Positions 23,011 to 34,272 are shown, counted from the first letter of the stretch. The stretch: DNA of 64,000 nt from Proteles cristata cristata (GCA_017311185.1 JAESUZ010003883.1:1507501-1571500); one strand, 5' to 3'. Notes: generated by a model not told the origin, from the letters alone. Numbers and translations: made by a program.

Positions 23011-24485
23011 TTATACTTGGGCACTCTTTGCACTGGTCTGCCCTCAGGTAGTGCAGACACTGCAAGGACCCAAAGCAGTGACACTCTTGAACAGTCTCAC
23101 AGGTCTGCCTGTGGCCTTTTGCCCCACTAATCTCACAAAGCATGTTGTAAATGTGTGCCCACAATACACAGGAAGGGAAAAGATGCTGTATTAAATGTCA
23201 TGTGCTTTTAATTTTTATTAATATAACCATATATACCCCAATGATTATAGCCACTGTATTGGGCAATAAGTTCCTTTCTGATCAGTGGTACTTTGTTTCT
23301 ATAAAATGATACTCTTTCCCTGGAGATAGACACTATTATATTTAATTTTAGGTCCCACAACTTGCTCCAAATGAGTGAACAATGTCAAACATGGCATAAT
23401 CACCTGCAGATTTTGTGAAACTTATAAACCTATGAAGAGACAACCAAGACAACAGTATCAAATTCTCTGAGAACATGTATCTTTAGGGATACACATTTTA
23501 ATAATGTCAACTTTTTTCTAAACTTTGAGACCTATTAGCTTGGGGGATGCATAGAGGCAGTTAATTCTCATTACCTTGGGAACTGACTTACTGACCCTGG
23601 GTGCTCAGTTCACACTCCAGGATTTCAGTGTGGACAACAGGGAGAATTTATGTACCACATCTGATTGCCCTGATCTGTTGCCTCCTTTTTCAAAGTACAT
23701 GAAGCCCCATGAGTAACTAAACAAGCAGTTTCAGGTTATTTGGAAAACACTGAACTGGGAGCTTAGTTACCACCGAAATTGACGCTTTCAGAGAACAGAC
23801 GAACTCTGGTACTTCAGAGAATTCATGAACATTTCAAAACCTAATTTCAGGTAGCACTTTATACACAGTAAGGACCTAACTCAATCACCTGCAATATTTC
23901 ATGTCACAGAAGTATATTAATGGATGCATTATGTAGTTCCAAGCATTAAACATTTTATAGTTAGGTTTCACTGTTCATTACTTTTGCACTAACAGTCATT
24001 TTTTTTCATATCTGGTTTGATTTTTCTTTCCTTAGAAGATGAAAAATTTTCTACTTGTTCATACTTTTTTACTGGCAGTGTCTTGTCTCCTTTTATTAAT
24101 GTTTAAGTTTTCAATTTGCTGCCCTAATGTGCCCAGATAAGAATAGCTTGATTCATTTATATCAGAGGGAGAAAACGAAAACACAATAATATTTTTGCTC
24201 ACCTTCCTTTGTATTCCTTTAAATGTAAATCAAAAATATTAGAAGTCATAGACTCAACTCTAAGGTTTTTCACCACAGTTTATAAGAGGTGAAAACAATA
24301 GAAGGGGGTAACATTTTCAATGCCCCCCACTATACTCATTTTTTTTAATGTGGCAAGATTTTAAAATATATTCATACATACAGACTTTTTTGCAAACTAA
24401 CAATAACCACAAAGTTATGTGCATTATATAAATAAAATCATCTAATTATATATTTTATGAATACTATGAATAAAAAATGCAGTTA
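23011..24485. other. No recognisable feature
   Basis: No defensible exon, RNA gene or repeat; the sequence is unique-looking and AT-rich. Confidence 0.5.
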
Positions 24486-24499
24486 GAATGTAAAGAACA

Positions 24500-24727
24500 G
24501 AGGCACCTGGGTGGCTCAGTCAGTTAAGCGTCCGACTTCAGCTCAGGTCATGATCTCACAGTTTGTGGGTTCGAGCCCCGTGTCGGGCTCTGTGCTGACA
24601 GCTCAGAATGTGGAGCCTGCATCATTTTCTGTGTCTCGCTCTCTCTCTCTGTGACTCCCTCACTTGCACTCTGTCTCTCTCTCTCTCTCTCAAAAATAAA
24701 TAAACATTTTAAAAAATTTTAAAAGAC
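24500..24727 (+). mobile_element. CAN-SINE, mid-age
   Basis: Head GAGGCACCTGGGTGGCTC, box B gggttcgagcccc, GACAGCTCAGAATG, CT tract and AAAAATAAATAAACATT tail. An 11-bp TSD 'tgtaaagaaca' lies at 24489-24499 and 24728-24738. Confidence 0.95.
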
Positions 24728-24789
24728 TGTAAAGAACATTTTTGTGTTTTTAAAGAGATCTTATTCCTTGAAAATGAAGATTAATCAGT

Positions 24790-24885
24790 CATTATATTAA
24801 TGACACTTGGCCCACATAATAGAGGATCAATAAGTATTGGGTGAATGAGGGAAGGAGTAAATGAGTGGGTGGTTAAATGAATATA
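24790..24885 (+). mobile_element. Possible L2 3'-end fragment
   Basis: 'cacttggcccacataataga' then 'tcaataagtattgggtgaat' resembles the sense L2 end (GCCTGGCACATAGTAGGTGCTCAATAAATATTTG-type). Short and diverged. Confidence 0.35.
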
Positions 24886-25344
24886 TGTTATACCCAATAC
24901 TTCTTCCAAACTAACTGCAGAGCTGGGAAAGGGGATAAGTCAGCAATGCTTATTTTTTTTTAACACAAAACCTTTTCACTCTCTTAATGTGTCATTTGAT
25001 TTTCTATACTAACAATCACAGGCAAAGTGGTATAATTAAAAGCACTCTGTGAAATTGTGTGTCCAATATGTAATACTTCTCTAGAAAGCAAATTGTAATA
25101 CAAATATTCCCCAAGTAATTTTATGTGGTTGGATCATTGGAATGGTATTTTCATGACATTTCCTAAGTCTGTGCACTTCAGATACCTTTTAAGATCTGCT
25201 GTCTTACAGAATATTAGAATTCCTCCTGGCTGAGAAATTCTATCTGTCGTGATGTTTCTCCTTTGGCGAAAGATGTCAAGGTGCCTCTTCTAATTTATAT
25301 TTCTATATAAGATAGTGAATATTCTATATATAAACCTCTGTCAT
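24886..25344. other. No recognisable feature
   Basis: Nothing supported. Confidence 0.4.
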
Positions 25345-25361
25345 AAAAAGGGGGAATATAT

Positions 25362-25570
25362 GGGGCGCCTAGGTGGCTCAGTTGTTTAAGCGTCTGACTT
25401 CGTCTCAGGTCATGATCTCAGGTTCATGAGTTTGAGCCCCATGTCGGGCTCTGTGCTGACAGCTCAGAGCCTGGAACCTGCCTTGAGTTCTGTGTCCCCC
25501 CTCTCTATGCTCTTTCCCCACTTGTTCTCTGTCTCTCAAAAATAAATAAAAGATTAAAAAAATTAAAAAG
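25362..25570 (+). mobile_element. CAN-SINE, mid-age
   Basis: Head GGGGCGCCTAGGTGGCTC, GACAGCTCAGAGCCTGGAACC, a reduced CT tract and an AAAAATAAATAAAAGATT tail. An imperfect TSD around 'aaaagggggaata' is visible at about 25345-25360 and 25571-25585. Confidence 0.93.
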
Positions 25571-25879
25571 AAAAGGGGGGAAATAAAATCCGCATCATAG
25601 AAGAAAAAATATCAGGAGTCATATTTTTCGATCTTAGTCTTAACACAACTTTGCCTTTCTCACTGGACTTATTAAAAATAACACTAAATAGACAACATTA
25701 CAAGAATTCCAATAACATTTAAAAGAAGAATGTGTATATTTTTCTGTATTTATTATTTTTACTTAAAAACTTGTGAGAGGGAAGGAATTAAGTACAAGCT
25801 CCTGATATATCTAAAATGAAATGTAGAAGTTAATGGCAAAATGCAGGTTTTAAAAACTTGTTTAAATTTAGCCAAATCA

Positions 25880-26095
25880 GGGGCGCCTGGGTGGCTTAGC
25901 CGGTTGAGCGTCCGACTTTCGCTTAGGTCATGATCTCGCGGTTTGTGGGTTCGAGCCCCGCGTCGGGCTCTGTGCTGACTGCCAGCTCGGAGCCTGGAGC
26001 CTGTTTCAGTCTGTGACTCCCTCTCTCTCTGACCCTCCCCTGCTCACGCTGTCTCTCTCTCTCCTGGAAATAAATAAAACATTAAAAAAAAAAAT
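25880..26095 (+). mobile_element. CAN-SINE, very young copy
   Basis: Near-consensus young subfamily: GGGCGCCTGGGTGGCTTAG, box B gggttcgagcccc, GACTGCCAGCTCGGAGCC and an AAATAAATAAAACATT tail. The TSD 'tttaaatttagccaaatca' is 19 bp and perfect (25861-25879, 26096-26114). Intact CpGs support a recent date. Confidence 0.97.
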
Positions 26096-26246
26096 TTTAA
26101 ATTTAGCCAAATCATAATATCGCAAATATTAAAATATAGATTAAAATTCAGCCTTTTAAACAAGCATTTGGAGTGCTGTGAAAGTTAAGGGATGGCAGTG
26201 ACAGGGTAATTCTCCTTACTGATTTAGGAATAAGATTGCATAATTG

Positions 26247-26471
26247 ATGGGGCGCCTGGGTGGCTTAGTCGGTTAAGCGTCCGACTTTCACTTGGGTCAT
26301 GATCTCGCTGTTCGTGGGTTCGAGCCCCGCGTCGGGCTCTGTGCTGACTGCCAGCTCAGAGCCTGGAGCCTGTTTCAGTCTGTGACTCCCTCTCTCTCTG
26401 ACCCTCCCCTGCTCACGCTGTCTCTCTCTCTCTCCTAGAAATAAATAAAACATTAAAAAAAATTTTTGAAA
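26247..26471 (+). mobile_element. CAN-SINE, young copy
   Basis: Almost identical to its neighbour at 25880 and carrying the same GACTGCCAGC block and CCTAGAAATAAATAAAACATT-type tail. A perfect 15-bp TSD 'aagattgcataattg' lies at 26232-26246 and 26472-26486. The reverse frame over it is a SINE translation. Confidence 0.97.
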
Positions 26472-26653
26472 AAGATTGCATAATTGGTAATCAAGGCAGT
26501 TTGTGTGTTTCTGAAATAAAACCCTGCACACTGAATTGGATCTATGAAGACTAAACATTTTTTTCTAAATCCAAGAAAAATGATTTTTAGTCCATTTAAC
26601 TTATTTATGCTAAGATTTTAATAGTCTTTAGATACAATAAGCTGTGTAGTTTC

Positions 26654-26936
26654 AGGGCGCCTGGGTGGCTTAGTCGGTTAAGCGTCCGACTTTCGCTTAG
26701 GTCATGATCTCGCGGTTCGTGGGTTTGAGCCCCGCGTCGGGCTCTGTGCTGACTGCCAGCTCAGAGCCTGGAGCCTGTTTCAGAGTCTGTGACTCCATCT
26801 CTCTCTGACCCTCCCCTGCTCACGCTGTCTCTCTCTCTCTCTCTGTCTCTCTCTCTCTCTCTGTCTCTCTCTCTCTCTCTGTCTCTCTCTCTGTCTCTCT
26901 CTCTCCTAGAAATAATAAATTAAAAAAAAAAAAGAA
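26654..26936 (+). mobile_element. CAN-SINE, young, expanded CT/GT tract
   Basis: Young subfamily copy with a perfect 15-bp TSD 'aagctgtgtagtttc' (26639-26653, 26937-26951). Its pyrimidine tract (26826-26904) has grown to about 80 bp with regular CTGT interruptions, several times the usual length. Confidence 0.97.
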
Positions 26937-26951
26937 AAGCTGTGTAGTTTC

Positions 26952-27335
26952 CTTGAAAAGAAACTGTAATTTCTGCCTAAATGTATCTAACTTTCAGACA
27001 GCAGTAAGTGCCAGAAGAAAAATCATTTATTTGCATGTTGCGAATATGTCCTTGGATTTACATAAAATACTGCAATAAATTGTGACATATGTGAAAAACA
27101 AAAAAAGACTATTATGTAAGCAAAGGTCTTGAATATACTGTAAAAATAGACTTCGACCACCATACCAGTTGTAAACTAAAGACCTCACTTGTAAATCAAG
27201 GTTATTGGAACGTTGACTTGATTATAATGAACGAGTTACAGCACCTAACACCTCCTGTTAAGAGGATGGATTAATCAGAAAATCTAAATGATGCCAATAA
27301 AATCAATACTAAAGAATGGCTCCCAGTGTTATCAA
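26952..27335. other. No recognisable feature
   Basis: AT-rich DNA without supported features. Confidence 0.4.
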
Positions 27336-27339
27336 ACAA

Positions 27340-27645
27340 TTTAATCTGGTTCCATGTTCAAATTTAGTACTATTTACAATGTTATCTTCCTCCATTTTAT
27401 AGCCTAAATCTGCATTCCAATTTATTAACTACATTTCCTTCCTGAATTCATACTATCCTTCCTCACCTCCTTGTCTGTGTTTGTTACCGTTAATGTTACC
27501 TAAGAGCTTACTCAGCACCCCATCCTTCAGCCTCACTCTCTCCCCAACACACATTTACCTGACAAAAAGCTCTCCATCACTCAAGACCCAGCCCAGAGAT
27601 ATATCTTTGGAACCTCTTCTGATCCCTTCAGGGAAATCTGTCTTG

Positions 27646-27680
<35 letters not shown>

Positions 27681-27838
27681 ATTGGAAAGGATTTTGCACA
27701 TTGACTGCGAAGTTTATCTTAATTCCACTTGTGATATATATATAATCATTAGATTAGACCCTCTTACAAGATTATGCTTTGCCTTCTGGAACAAATTATT
27801 TCCCAAATTATACTGTTGTATAAAGTTTGTCATTCCTC
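27340..27838 (+). mobile_element. Probable L2 LINE fragment, sense
   Basis: 'ctcaagacccagcccagaga', 'ggaacctcttctgatccctt' and flanking Ser/Pro-rich text resemble the sense L2 3' region (TCAGCTCAAATGTCACC... AGGCCTTCCCTGACC). A (TTTTC)n/poly(T) tract interrupts it at 27645-27680. The 135-codon frame here runs through the pyrimidine tract and into the next SINE, so it is not a gene. Confidence 0.4.
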
Positions 27839-27850
27839 TGAAATTAAAAG

Positions 27851-27979
27851 TAGGGGTGCCTGGGTGGCTTAGTTGTTTGAGTGTCTGACCTCCATGTCTC
27901 CCTTTCTCTCTCTGCCCTTCCCCTTCTTGCACTCTGTCTCTTTCTGGCTCTCAAAATAATAAATAAATGTTTAAAAAAA
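27851..27979 (+). mobile_element. CAN-SINE with internal deletion
   Basis: The head GGGTGCCTGGGTGGCTTAG is joined about 40 bases in to 'catgtctccctttctctctc'. Box B and the whole GGGCTCTGTGCTGAC core are lost. The tail is AAATAATAAATAAATGTT. A short TSD 'tgaaattaa' lies at 27839-27847 and 27980-27988, so the deletion arose after or during insertion. Confidence 0.9.
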
Positions 27980-28085
27980 TGAAATTAATAATCAAAGAAC
28001 TAAACTCTTCATGGAGTAAAACTTGATATAATTGAAAATCACTATCTCCCTAAGACTCAACTCAAACAGAAGTTTCTTTATTCTT

Positions 28086-28281
28086 TTTTTTTTTTTCAAG
28101 TTTATTTCTTCATTTTGAGAGAGTGGTGGGGAGGGGGTCAGAGAGAGACAGAGAGTCCCAACCAGGTTCCACACTGTCAGCACAGAGCCTGATGTGGGGT
28201 TTGAACTCATGAACTGAGATTATGACCTGAGCTGAAACCAAGAGTTAGGACACTTAACCGACTGAGCCACGTAGGCACCCC
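28086..28281 (-). mobile_element. CAN-SINE, mid-age, antisense
   Basis: Poly(T), 'aagtttatttcttcatttt', GA tract, 'actgtcagcacagagcctga' and a GTAGGCACCCC head. A TSD of about 18 bp (28068-28085 and 28282-28299) has two mismatches. Confidence 0.93.
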
Positions 28282-28299
28282 AGGAGTTTCTTTACTCTT

Positions 28300-29590
28300 C
28301 AAGTGAGCAAAATAATGATGGGATTATTGTGAAGCTACAATAAGAAAAAGTAAATAAAAAATACCCAGCACAAACTACTTGGTAATTTTTTTTCTCTTTA
28401 TTCCTTATGGCCTAAGTGAGAGATGAATAAAAACAAGTAACTAATATTGTAGCTTACCTCCTCTTTGTGATTGATCATCTTATTCAGAAAAAATTTTATC
28501 ATAGAGTTGAATACTTTTATGAAGAATTTTTTAAAATATTTATTATCTTTTCTGTATTGTTACTGTTCTGTTTATAAGAGGAAAGAGTCTGGAAAAGAAG
28601 TGTAGAAAGACAGAAATATCAGGCTATTCCTGAATTATGTATCCAGAAATGAACTTCTGGAAACCAATGTGACAGTAACAATGAAGAACCCTGATGCCTC
28701 ACTTCAGGCAGTCTGGAAGTTACAAAGGAGAAAGTCTCCACAGTACTGTCCGTAAGGCAAGGCAACTAGAACCTAAAAAGCGGTTTCCAGTACCGCTCTG
28801 TAACTTCCAGTAGTGCCATAGCCTCAGAGGAGGAAATATGCCCTAGGAGCATTTCTAATGGCAAGGAGGCGATCAAGAAGTTATGCTGAATTAAGAAGAG
28901 ATTAAGAGTTTAACCAAAAGGCTTTTGCTTCTTTTATTTTGCTTCAAATGACATTTTAAAATATTGTACTGATGTATACACATGTGGTATCAACATGGTA
29001 GCCAAATGGCTATGTTGATAGTCTGTTGTTGAACTCAAGAGGGAAAGTTCACTAAATCAAATGAGTAGATTCACTATAGACACTTGACAACTGGTCTGCT
29101 ATTGCATCACCAATTCTGTAAAGAAACCTAGTCAGGGTTTCTCTATTACACAAATTTTGTCAGTAGCAATCTATCAGAATTATAGGCATAAAAGCTTATA
29201 ATATATTTTGAGGGAATGAATGGATAAATTAGTGGGCACTACTCTCTTCTCTAACTTCACCCTTCCTAATAATTGAACACGAGCAACTTATAACTAAAAC
29301 TATCCAACCCTGGTAAATTGTCTCCACATAATAAAACTTCCCTAAATTTATCTTAAGATAGGTGTTTTCCATCAAGAAATATATATTTTATATATATTTG
29401 ATATCTTTTTCCCTCAGACTTTATTGGCAATATCTTCAAATGATGTTCAACTTTTCTTCATTGAATATCTGTCACATTAGAGACAGGGATGCACACATCC
29501 TGAATTTATTCAACAGCTTGATTTTTTCATTGTTTTCAGAATGATATTATTGAGATGATATAGCAGCTGGATTCATTAAACATCAGGAAG
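28300..29590. other. No recognisable feature
   Basis: AT-rich, no exon or repeat supported. Confidence 0.5.
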
Positions 29591-29639
29591 CTTTGAAATG
29601 ATAACAATGCAGTCAAAATTATTATTATACTTAGGGATT

Positions 29640-29890
29640 TACTGTGCACTTGAGCCACCTCCAAATGGAATAGTTCTCTTCACATCAAGTGTCAGCTGGG
29701 TGCTGGGTGTCTGCTGCTTAAGATCCAGGATTTCAGAAGTTGTGCTAAAGGCATGCGCTGCCCGGGGCATTCCTGCTGCTCTCGGTGATGGACAGGTGGT
29801 CCCCTGCCCCTTGTGCAGCGCCAGCGCTGCCCTTAGACGGCCACCTTCTTGCAGGAGAAATGGAGTCTAACCGCCTCAAGGGCTCCATCT
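29640..29890. other. GC/CpG-rich patch of unknown origin
   Basis: About 200 bp, with its core at 29750-29875, is clearly GC-rich and has roughly seven CpGs where flanking kilobases have almost none outside SINEs. A 90-codon frame on + ends inside it (29598-29870). I do not recognise the peptide, and no signal peptide, domain or repeat is evident. It could be a short retrocopy, an LTR piece, an orphan exon or a regulatory element. Confidence 0.4.
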
Positions 29891-29899
29891 GTCCAAAGC

Positions 29900-31000
29900 C
29901 AGTTTGCTAACACATACCTCTGAGCTTCCTTACCAACCACATTTTTATTATAAATACTAAAAATGAGAGGATCATTTCATACATACTGTTTTCATTTAAC
30001 TATTAACCATACGTTGATATTTTGTGTCAAAGTTTGTGTTTATAGTACAATACAACTTACTCTGACTTAGTTTTATAAAGGTTTGAAGATGTCACTTCAC
30101 ATGAGTTTCCCAAATTTATTTTCCTTGGATTTCCCCTGGTAATTGTGTTTCCTATGCTTAATTTTTATGTTTTTCTCCATGTGATGTGAATAACAGCTTT
30201 GCTAAAATGAGAAGTTCTGCTCTCTTGAAATATTAGATTGATTTTCTATTCCTGGACTGAAACTTTCTCAGTGATCTAAAGTCCTATTATTTTCTTTCAA
30301 GACAGATGTAGTATTTGTTTCATTAAGTATGAAAAAGTGTGCATTCTTTTGTCTAAAAAAAGGACAATATTACAAGAAACCTTTTAGAAAGTTGAGTAAA
30401 TCTATTTTTAAAATGATAAAGTCATTGTATGTATATGTCAGTTATAAATGGTCACTTAACAGTCCTGCAGTTTTGGACAAAATGGTGGTAAATTTTCTGC
30501 AGAAGAAGTAAGATCTATACCTATATGATTAACTTTAACCATTTTTGTTTGAATGAGAGCATAATGAATCTTTTTGGCTTTCTCTTATCATGCTGACATA
30601 ATCAAATAAATGTAAGGGAGAAAAATGTGATTTGAAGCAATGAAAACAGGGCTAATTCTTTCATACTTAAAAAAAAAAAGGACTCAGATTCAGTGCAGCT
30701 CCATGAAACTGGCTATGACTTACTGCATCTGTTTCTCTAAAAGTAGATTATTAAACTCATTGGGCTAGGTGGCAAAACGAGACATTGTTAGGTTCCAAAA
30801 GAGGAATTCTCTTTTTATTTCCATTTTACCTGATCTATTGAAATATTATTTATATCTCATTAAAATAAATTTTAGCAATTACCTTAGAGTTTACAATCTA
30901 TATCTCTAATTAATCAGAGTCTATCTTTAAAATATTTTATGCAATTTCATATGCTGTGTAAGGATCTTAACAACAGTGTATTTTCAGTTCCTCCTTCCCG
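29900..31000. other. No recognisable feature
   Basis: AT-rich, with no supported gene or transposon. Confidence 0.5.
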
Positions 31001-31087
31001 TCCTTTGTGGTAGTACTGTTGTGCTACATTTTATTTTATTTTTTGAAACAAATTAAGTGGTATTTATATGTGTGTGTGTTAACTCCA

Positions 31088-31252
31088 GTGCAGTTTTTAT
31101 TGGTTTCAGGTATAAAATATAGTAATTCAGCAATTCCATACATCACTAGTGCTCATCCCTGCAAGTGTACCCCTGATCTCCATCACCTGTTTCACCCATC
31201 TCTCTTCATCTCACCTCTGGCAACCATCAGTTTGTTCTCTATAGTTAAGAAG
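31088..31252 (-). mobile_element. Carnivore L1 3'-UTR, antisense, part 1
   Basis: 'ttggtttcaggtataaaata', 'cagcaattccatacatcact' and 'gtttgttctctatagttaag' match the reversed carnivore L1 3' end. It continues after an inserted tRNA-SINE at 31253-31363. Confidence 0.7.
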
Positions 31253-31363
31253 CTGCTGGCTCAGTTGGTAGAGTATGCGATTCTTGGTCTTGGGGCCTTG
31301 AGTTCAATTCCCTCATTGGGAGTAGAGTTTGCTAAAAACATGAATTATAAGTTTTAAAAAAGA
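31253..31363 (+). mobile_element. Old tRNA-derived SINE without CT tract
   Basis: 'tggctcagttggtagagtat' (box A region), 'ttgagttcaattccctcat' (decayed box B) and 'gggagtagagtttgct' match the canid/carnivore-wide SINEC type that lacks the feliform pyrimidine tract. It is inserted into the L1 3' UTR. It is not a tRNA gene: the anticodon arm and acceptor pairing are not preserved. Confidence 0.75.
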
Positions 31364-31369
31364 ATAGTA

Positions 31370-31621
31370 GTTTATAAAAGTCTGTTTCTTGGTTTGTCTT
31401 TCTCAATTTTTTGTTGTCCTTTGCTTATTTGTTTTGTTTCATAAATTCCAAATGAATAAGATCATATGGTATTTGTCTTTCTCTGACTGATTTATTTCCC
31501 TTAAGTATATACTCTCTAGCTCCATCCATGTTACTATAAATGGCAAGATTTCATTTTTCATGGGTGAATAATACTCATTTTGTGTGTGTATGTGTGTATG
31601 TGCGTGTTTGTATACTCACTT

Positions 31622-31666
<45 letters not shown>

Positions 31667-32035
31667 GTGTAATAAATTCATTGATACATGTATACATATA
31701 TATGTTTGTATGCATATACACATATATGTACACACATTATACACACACACACACACACACACACATATGTCTTTATCCATTCATCCATCAGTGGACACTT
31801 GGATGTTGCCACAATTTGGCTATTATAATAATGCTACTATAAACATAGGGGTACCTGTATCCCTTTGAATTACTGTTTTTGTATTTTGGGGGCAAATGCC
31901 CGTTGTGATTACTGGATCATAGGGTGGTTCCATTTTTAACTTTTTGAGGAACCTCCATACTGTGGTCCACAGTAGCTGCACTGGTATGCATTCCCACCAA
32001 CCGTGCAAACGGGTTCCCTTTTAAAGGGATACTGG
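31370..32035 (-). mobile_element. Carnivore L1 antisense, part 2 (ORF2 end)
   Basis: Continues the L1 with 'ctagctccatccatgttact', 'ttatccattcatccatcagt', 'aaacataggggtacctgtat' and 'ttgaggaacctccatactgt'. The minus-strand frame 31823-32008 is a remnant of the extreme C-terminal ORF2 region, recognisable by its W-W-E...VWRFLKKL stretch. GT, (AT)n and (AC)n arrays have expanded inside it. Truncated at its 5' end. Confidence 0.85.
31567..31764. repeat. GT / (AT)n / (AC)n microsatellite cluster
   Basis: A GTGTGTGTATGT run (31580-31610), about 20 AT units (31625-31664) and about 13 AC units (31739-31764) lie inside the L1 fragment. The long frames here are simple-repeat translations. Confidence 0.93.
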
Positions 32036-32039
32036 TTAC

Positions 32040-33370
32040 CTAATTTTGCCCACTCTGTAATAGTCAATCCAGCTGCCTCCAGTTCAGGTATCGATACATG
32101 TTCGTACCTATAGAGGCTCTTTATTCTGAGAACTTAAAAACACAGGAATTGGATTTGTTTCTATAACAAGAACATATACATGCATTTATTTTCTCTTACA
32201 TACAATATACAGCTAATACAATATGGGTTATGATATCAATTTACAATTCTTCTGATCAAGGAACAGTAGTCGCCTTTAGTCTGTGTGGCTAAAAGCTATT
32301 TTCTTCTCTATCTCCCAGAAGTCAGTGTTGGAATATCTGCTTCTTGTTTCAGAGCTCTTAATGTTATTTGTAATATGGATATACAACCTACCTGAAATAT
32401 TTAAGGTGGCTTAAAAAATATTTCTATGTTCAAACAACTAATGATAAATAATAAAAATATGTGAAGCTAGAGTAACTAGACTCTTCCAGCAGTCAAGATA
32501 TCAAGTCTAGATCAGTTATGTGGTTTCTGATGTATATTAAAGTGCTTAGGGATACAATTTTTCTTGGCACAGAGAGAAATGTTTTTGTCTTCATAAGGAA
32601 CATATTATGAAAGCCCTTGACTCACTCAAAGATTTTAAATCTGACAAAAACTGTCCAATAGTACATAAAAATGGCAATGTCTTTGTAGTATATTAACAAT
32701 AAATTTCATGTTAAAGGTTTTCAGTGTTACTAATAGACTGACACTAGTTTGGTTCCACAAGAACATTTGTATGGCGTGTGACAGCTGTGAGTGCGTGTTC
32801 ATGAATGTATGGGGTAGGGAGAAGTGCTTATCTCTCTAAAGGTGGTTGAGAAAGAAGAATCCTCAAGAAAAATGATATTATAATTTCAGTTCAGTAACAA
32901 AGATCTCTGTGATGAAATTAGGAAAATAGTTACTATGGTATCTAGGGGCCAGAAAGAAATTAGTCTTCACTTACAAATATATTCATACTTAATCTTTAGT
33001 GACAGATGTCAACATCAACTGATTTACCTTTCATTCTCCTTTTTTGTATTATTGGTTTTGCCCTTATAGTCAACATTTTAGTAACAGCAGGATCTATGCA
33101 TGCATTTTTATATTCTTTTTTCTATCTCTCTCACACAAACATACAAATGTATATAAATGAGATCAAATCATCTGTTTTTATCTGGAAATTTTTTTTTGTT
33201 TTTTTTCTCTTTCTTCAATCCCATCAAAATCCCACATTTTATGTTTGCCTCCCTACTGAATATATTAAAAGCCTAGTGTTATTAATTTCATATTTTTCTT
33301 TATACTCATATAATCATGTGCATATACTACATATATACACTTATTTTTATGTATATGCAAATACATGCCT
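32040..33370. other. No recognisable feature
   Basis: AT-rich. The last 300 bases may belong to the following L1M 3' UTR, but I could not fix an edge. Confidence 0.4.
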
Positions 33371-33379
33371 ATACATACA

Positions 33380-34272
33380 TCCACACATTTTTTTTTTTTA
33401 ATTTTACTAAGAAGGGGATATTACTATGCACATTTTTTGGTATCTTTTCTCACCCAGATTACCTCATGAAAATCTCTTTGAAGACTCTTAAATCATCAAG
33501 GCTGGCTTTAACTTACTCTTTGAAATGACTGTATAATATACTCATAGAAATAGTTCTTATCACAATTGATTCATTCATTTCACTCTGGATAGGTGATGAT
33601 TTTGTCTACAATTCTTGCTTACTTCAAAAAATGCTGCAGTAAATATCATTCACCTTTAATATTAGAATAAGTTGAAATAGCTTCCCGAAAATGGAATTTC
33701 TTGGTCAGATGTATGCATACTTTTAATTTTAGATCACATTCCTAAAATGTTGTAACACTTTACATCTTCACTAAAAATATATAATAATAGTGCCTTTTAT
33801 TCCTATAAACCCTCCAGCAAAAAAACTATAGGTCATATAAATGTGTGTAATTAATGACATAAAGAGATATTTTAATCTAATTTGTTTTTCCTACTCCTGA
33901 ACTGGAGAAACTTTTCATATATTTTCAAACATTTCATTTGTTTTTTTGTGGATTGTCTATTATTATACTTTGTCCATTGGCTTATCTTTTTCTTACCAAT
34001 TTGAAAGGATCTTCTATGTACAGAAAGTTATTCCCTGTGTGTTTCCTGAATTACAAATAATTTTTCCAGACCTATTGTTTTTCTATCGAATTTTAAAAAA
34101 CTAAAAGTTTTTGAAAATCTTTATATAGATAAATAATCACTATATTTTATCTTATATCTTTGAGTTCCCATGTTATTTTGAAAGTATTTCCCAAACCACA
34201 GTTTGTGCATCTCCTAAGTTTTCCTGAGAGATACTTTCTGTTATATTTAGGACTTTACTTACCTATAATTTT
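33380..34272 (-). mobile_element. Antisense L1M (L1ME-like) fragment, part 1
   Basis: Colinear landmarks: 'tttcactctggataggtga', 'aaaaatgctgcagtaaatat', 'cttcccgaaaatggaatttc', 'tttgtggattgtctattatt' and 'tttgtccattggcttatct'. They follow the reversed 3' UTR and ORF2 end of an ancient L1M. Interrupted by a SINE and resumed at 34477. Confidence 0.65.

Noticed and set aside
22936..23164. Ser/Pro-rich and Gly/Arg-rich frames on opposite strands
   Set aside because: Translations of the CCCT microsatellite in a SINE.
24500..26936. Regularly spaced similar units resembling an array
   Set aside because: They are independent SINE insertions with different TSDs, not a tandem or CRISPR-type array.
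27481..27888. 135-codon open frame on +
   Set aside because: It runs through a (TTTTC)n/poly(T) tract (a run of Phe) and ends in the head of a SINE. Composition and context are those of a chance frame over an L2-like repeat.
31253..31363. tRNA-like box A and box B sequence
   Set aside because: Part of an old tRNA-derived SINE. Acceptor and anticodon stems do not pair, so it is not a tRNA gene. The same holds for all CAN-SINE heads.
31823..32008. Minus-strand peptide with LINE-1 ORF2 similarity
   Set aside because: It is a real relic, but only about 60 codons of a truncated, SINE- and microsatellite-broken L1. Annotated as mobile element, not as a gene.
33006..33401. 131-codon hydrophobic frame on +, looks membrane-like
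   Set aside because: Phe/Leu/Tyr richness comes from T-rich DNA next to an antisense L1M fragment. The end is a poly(T) run.
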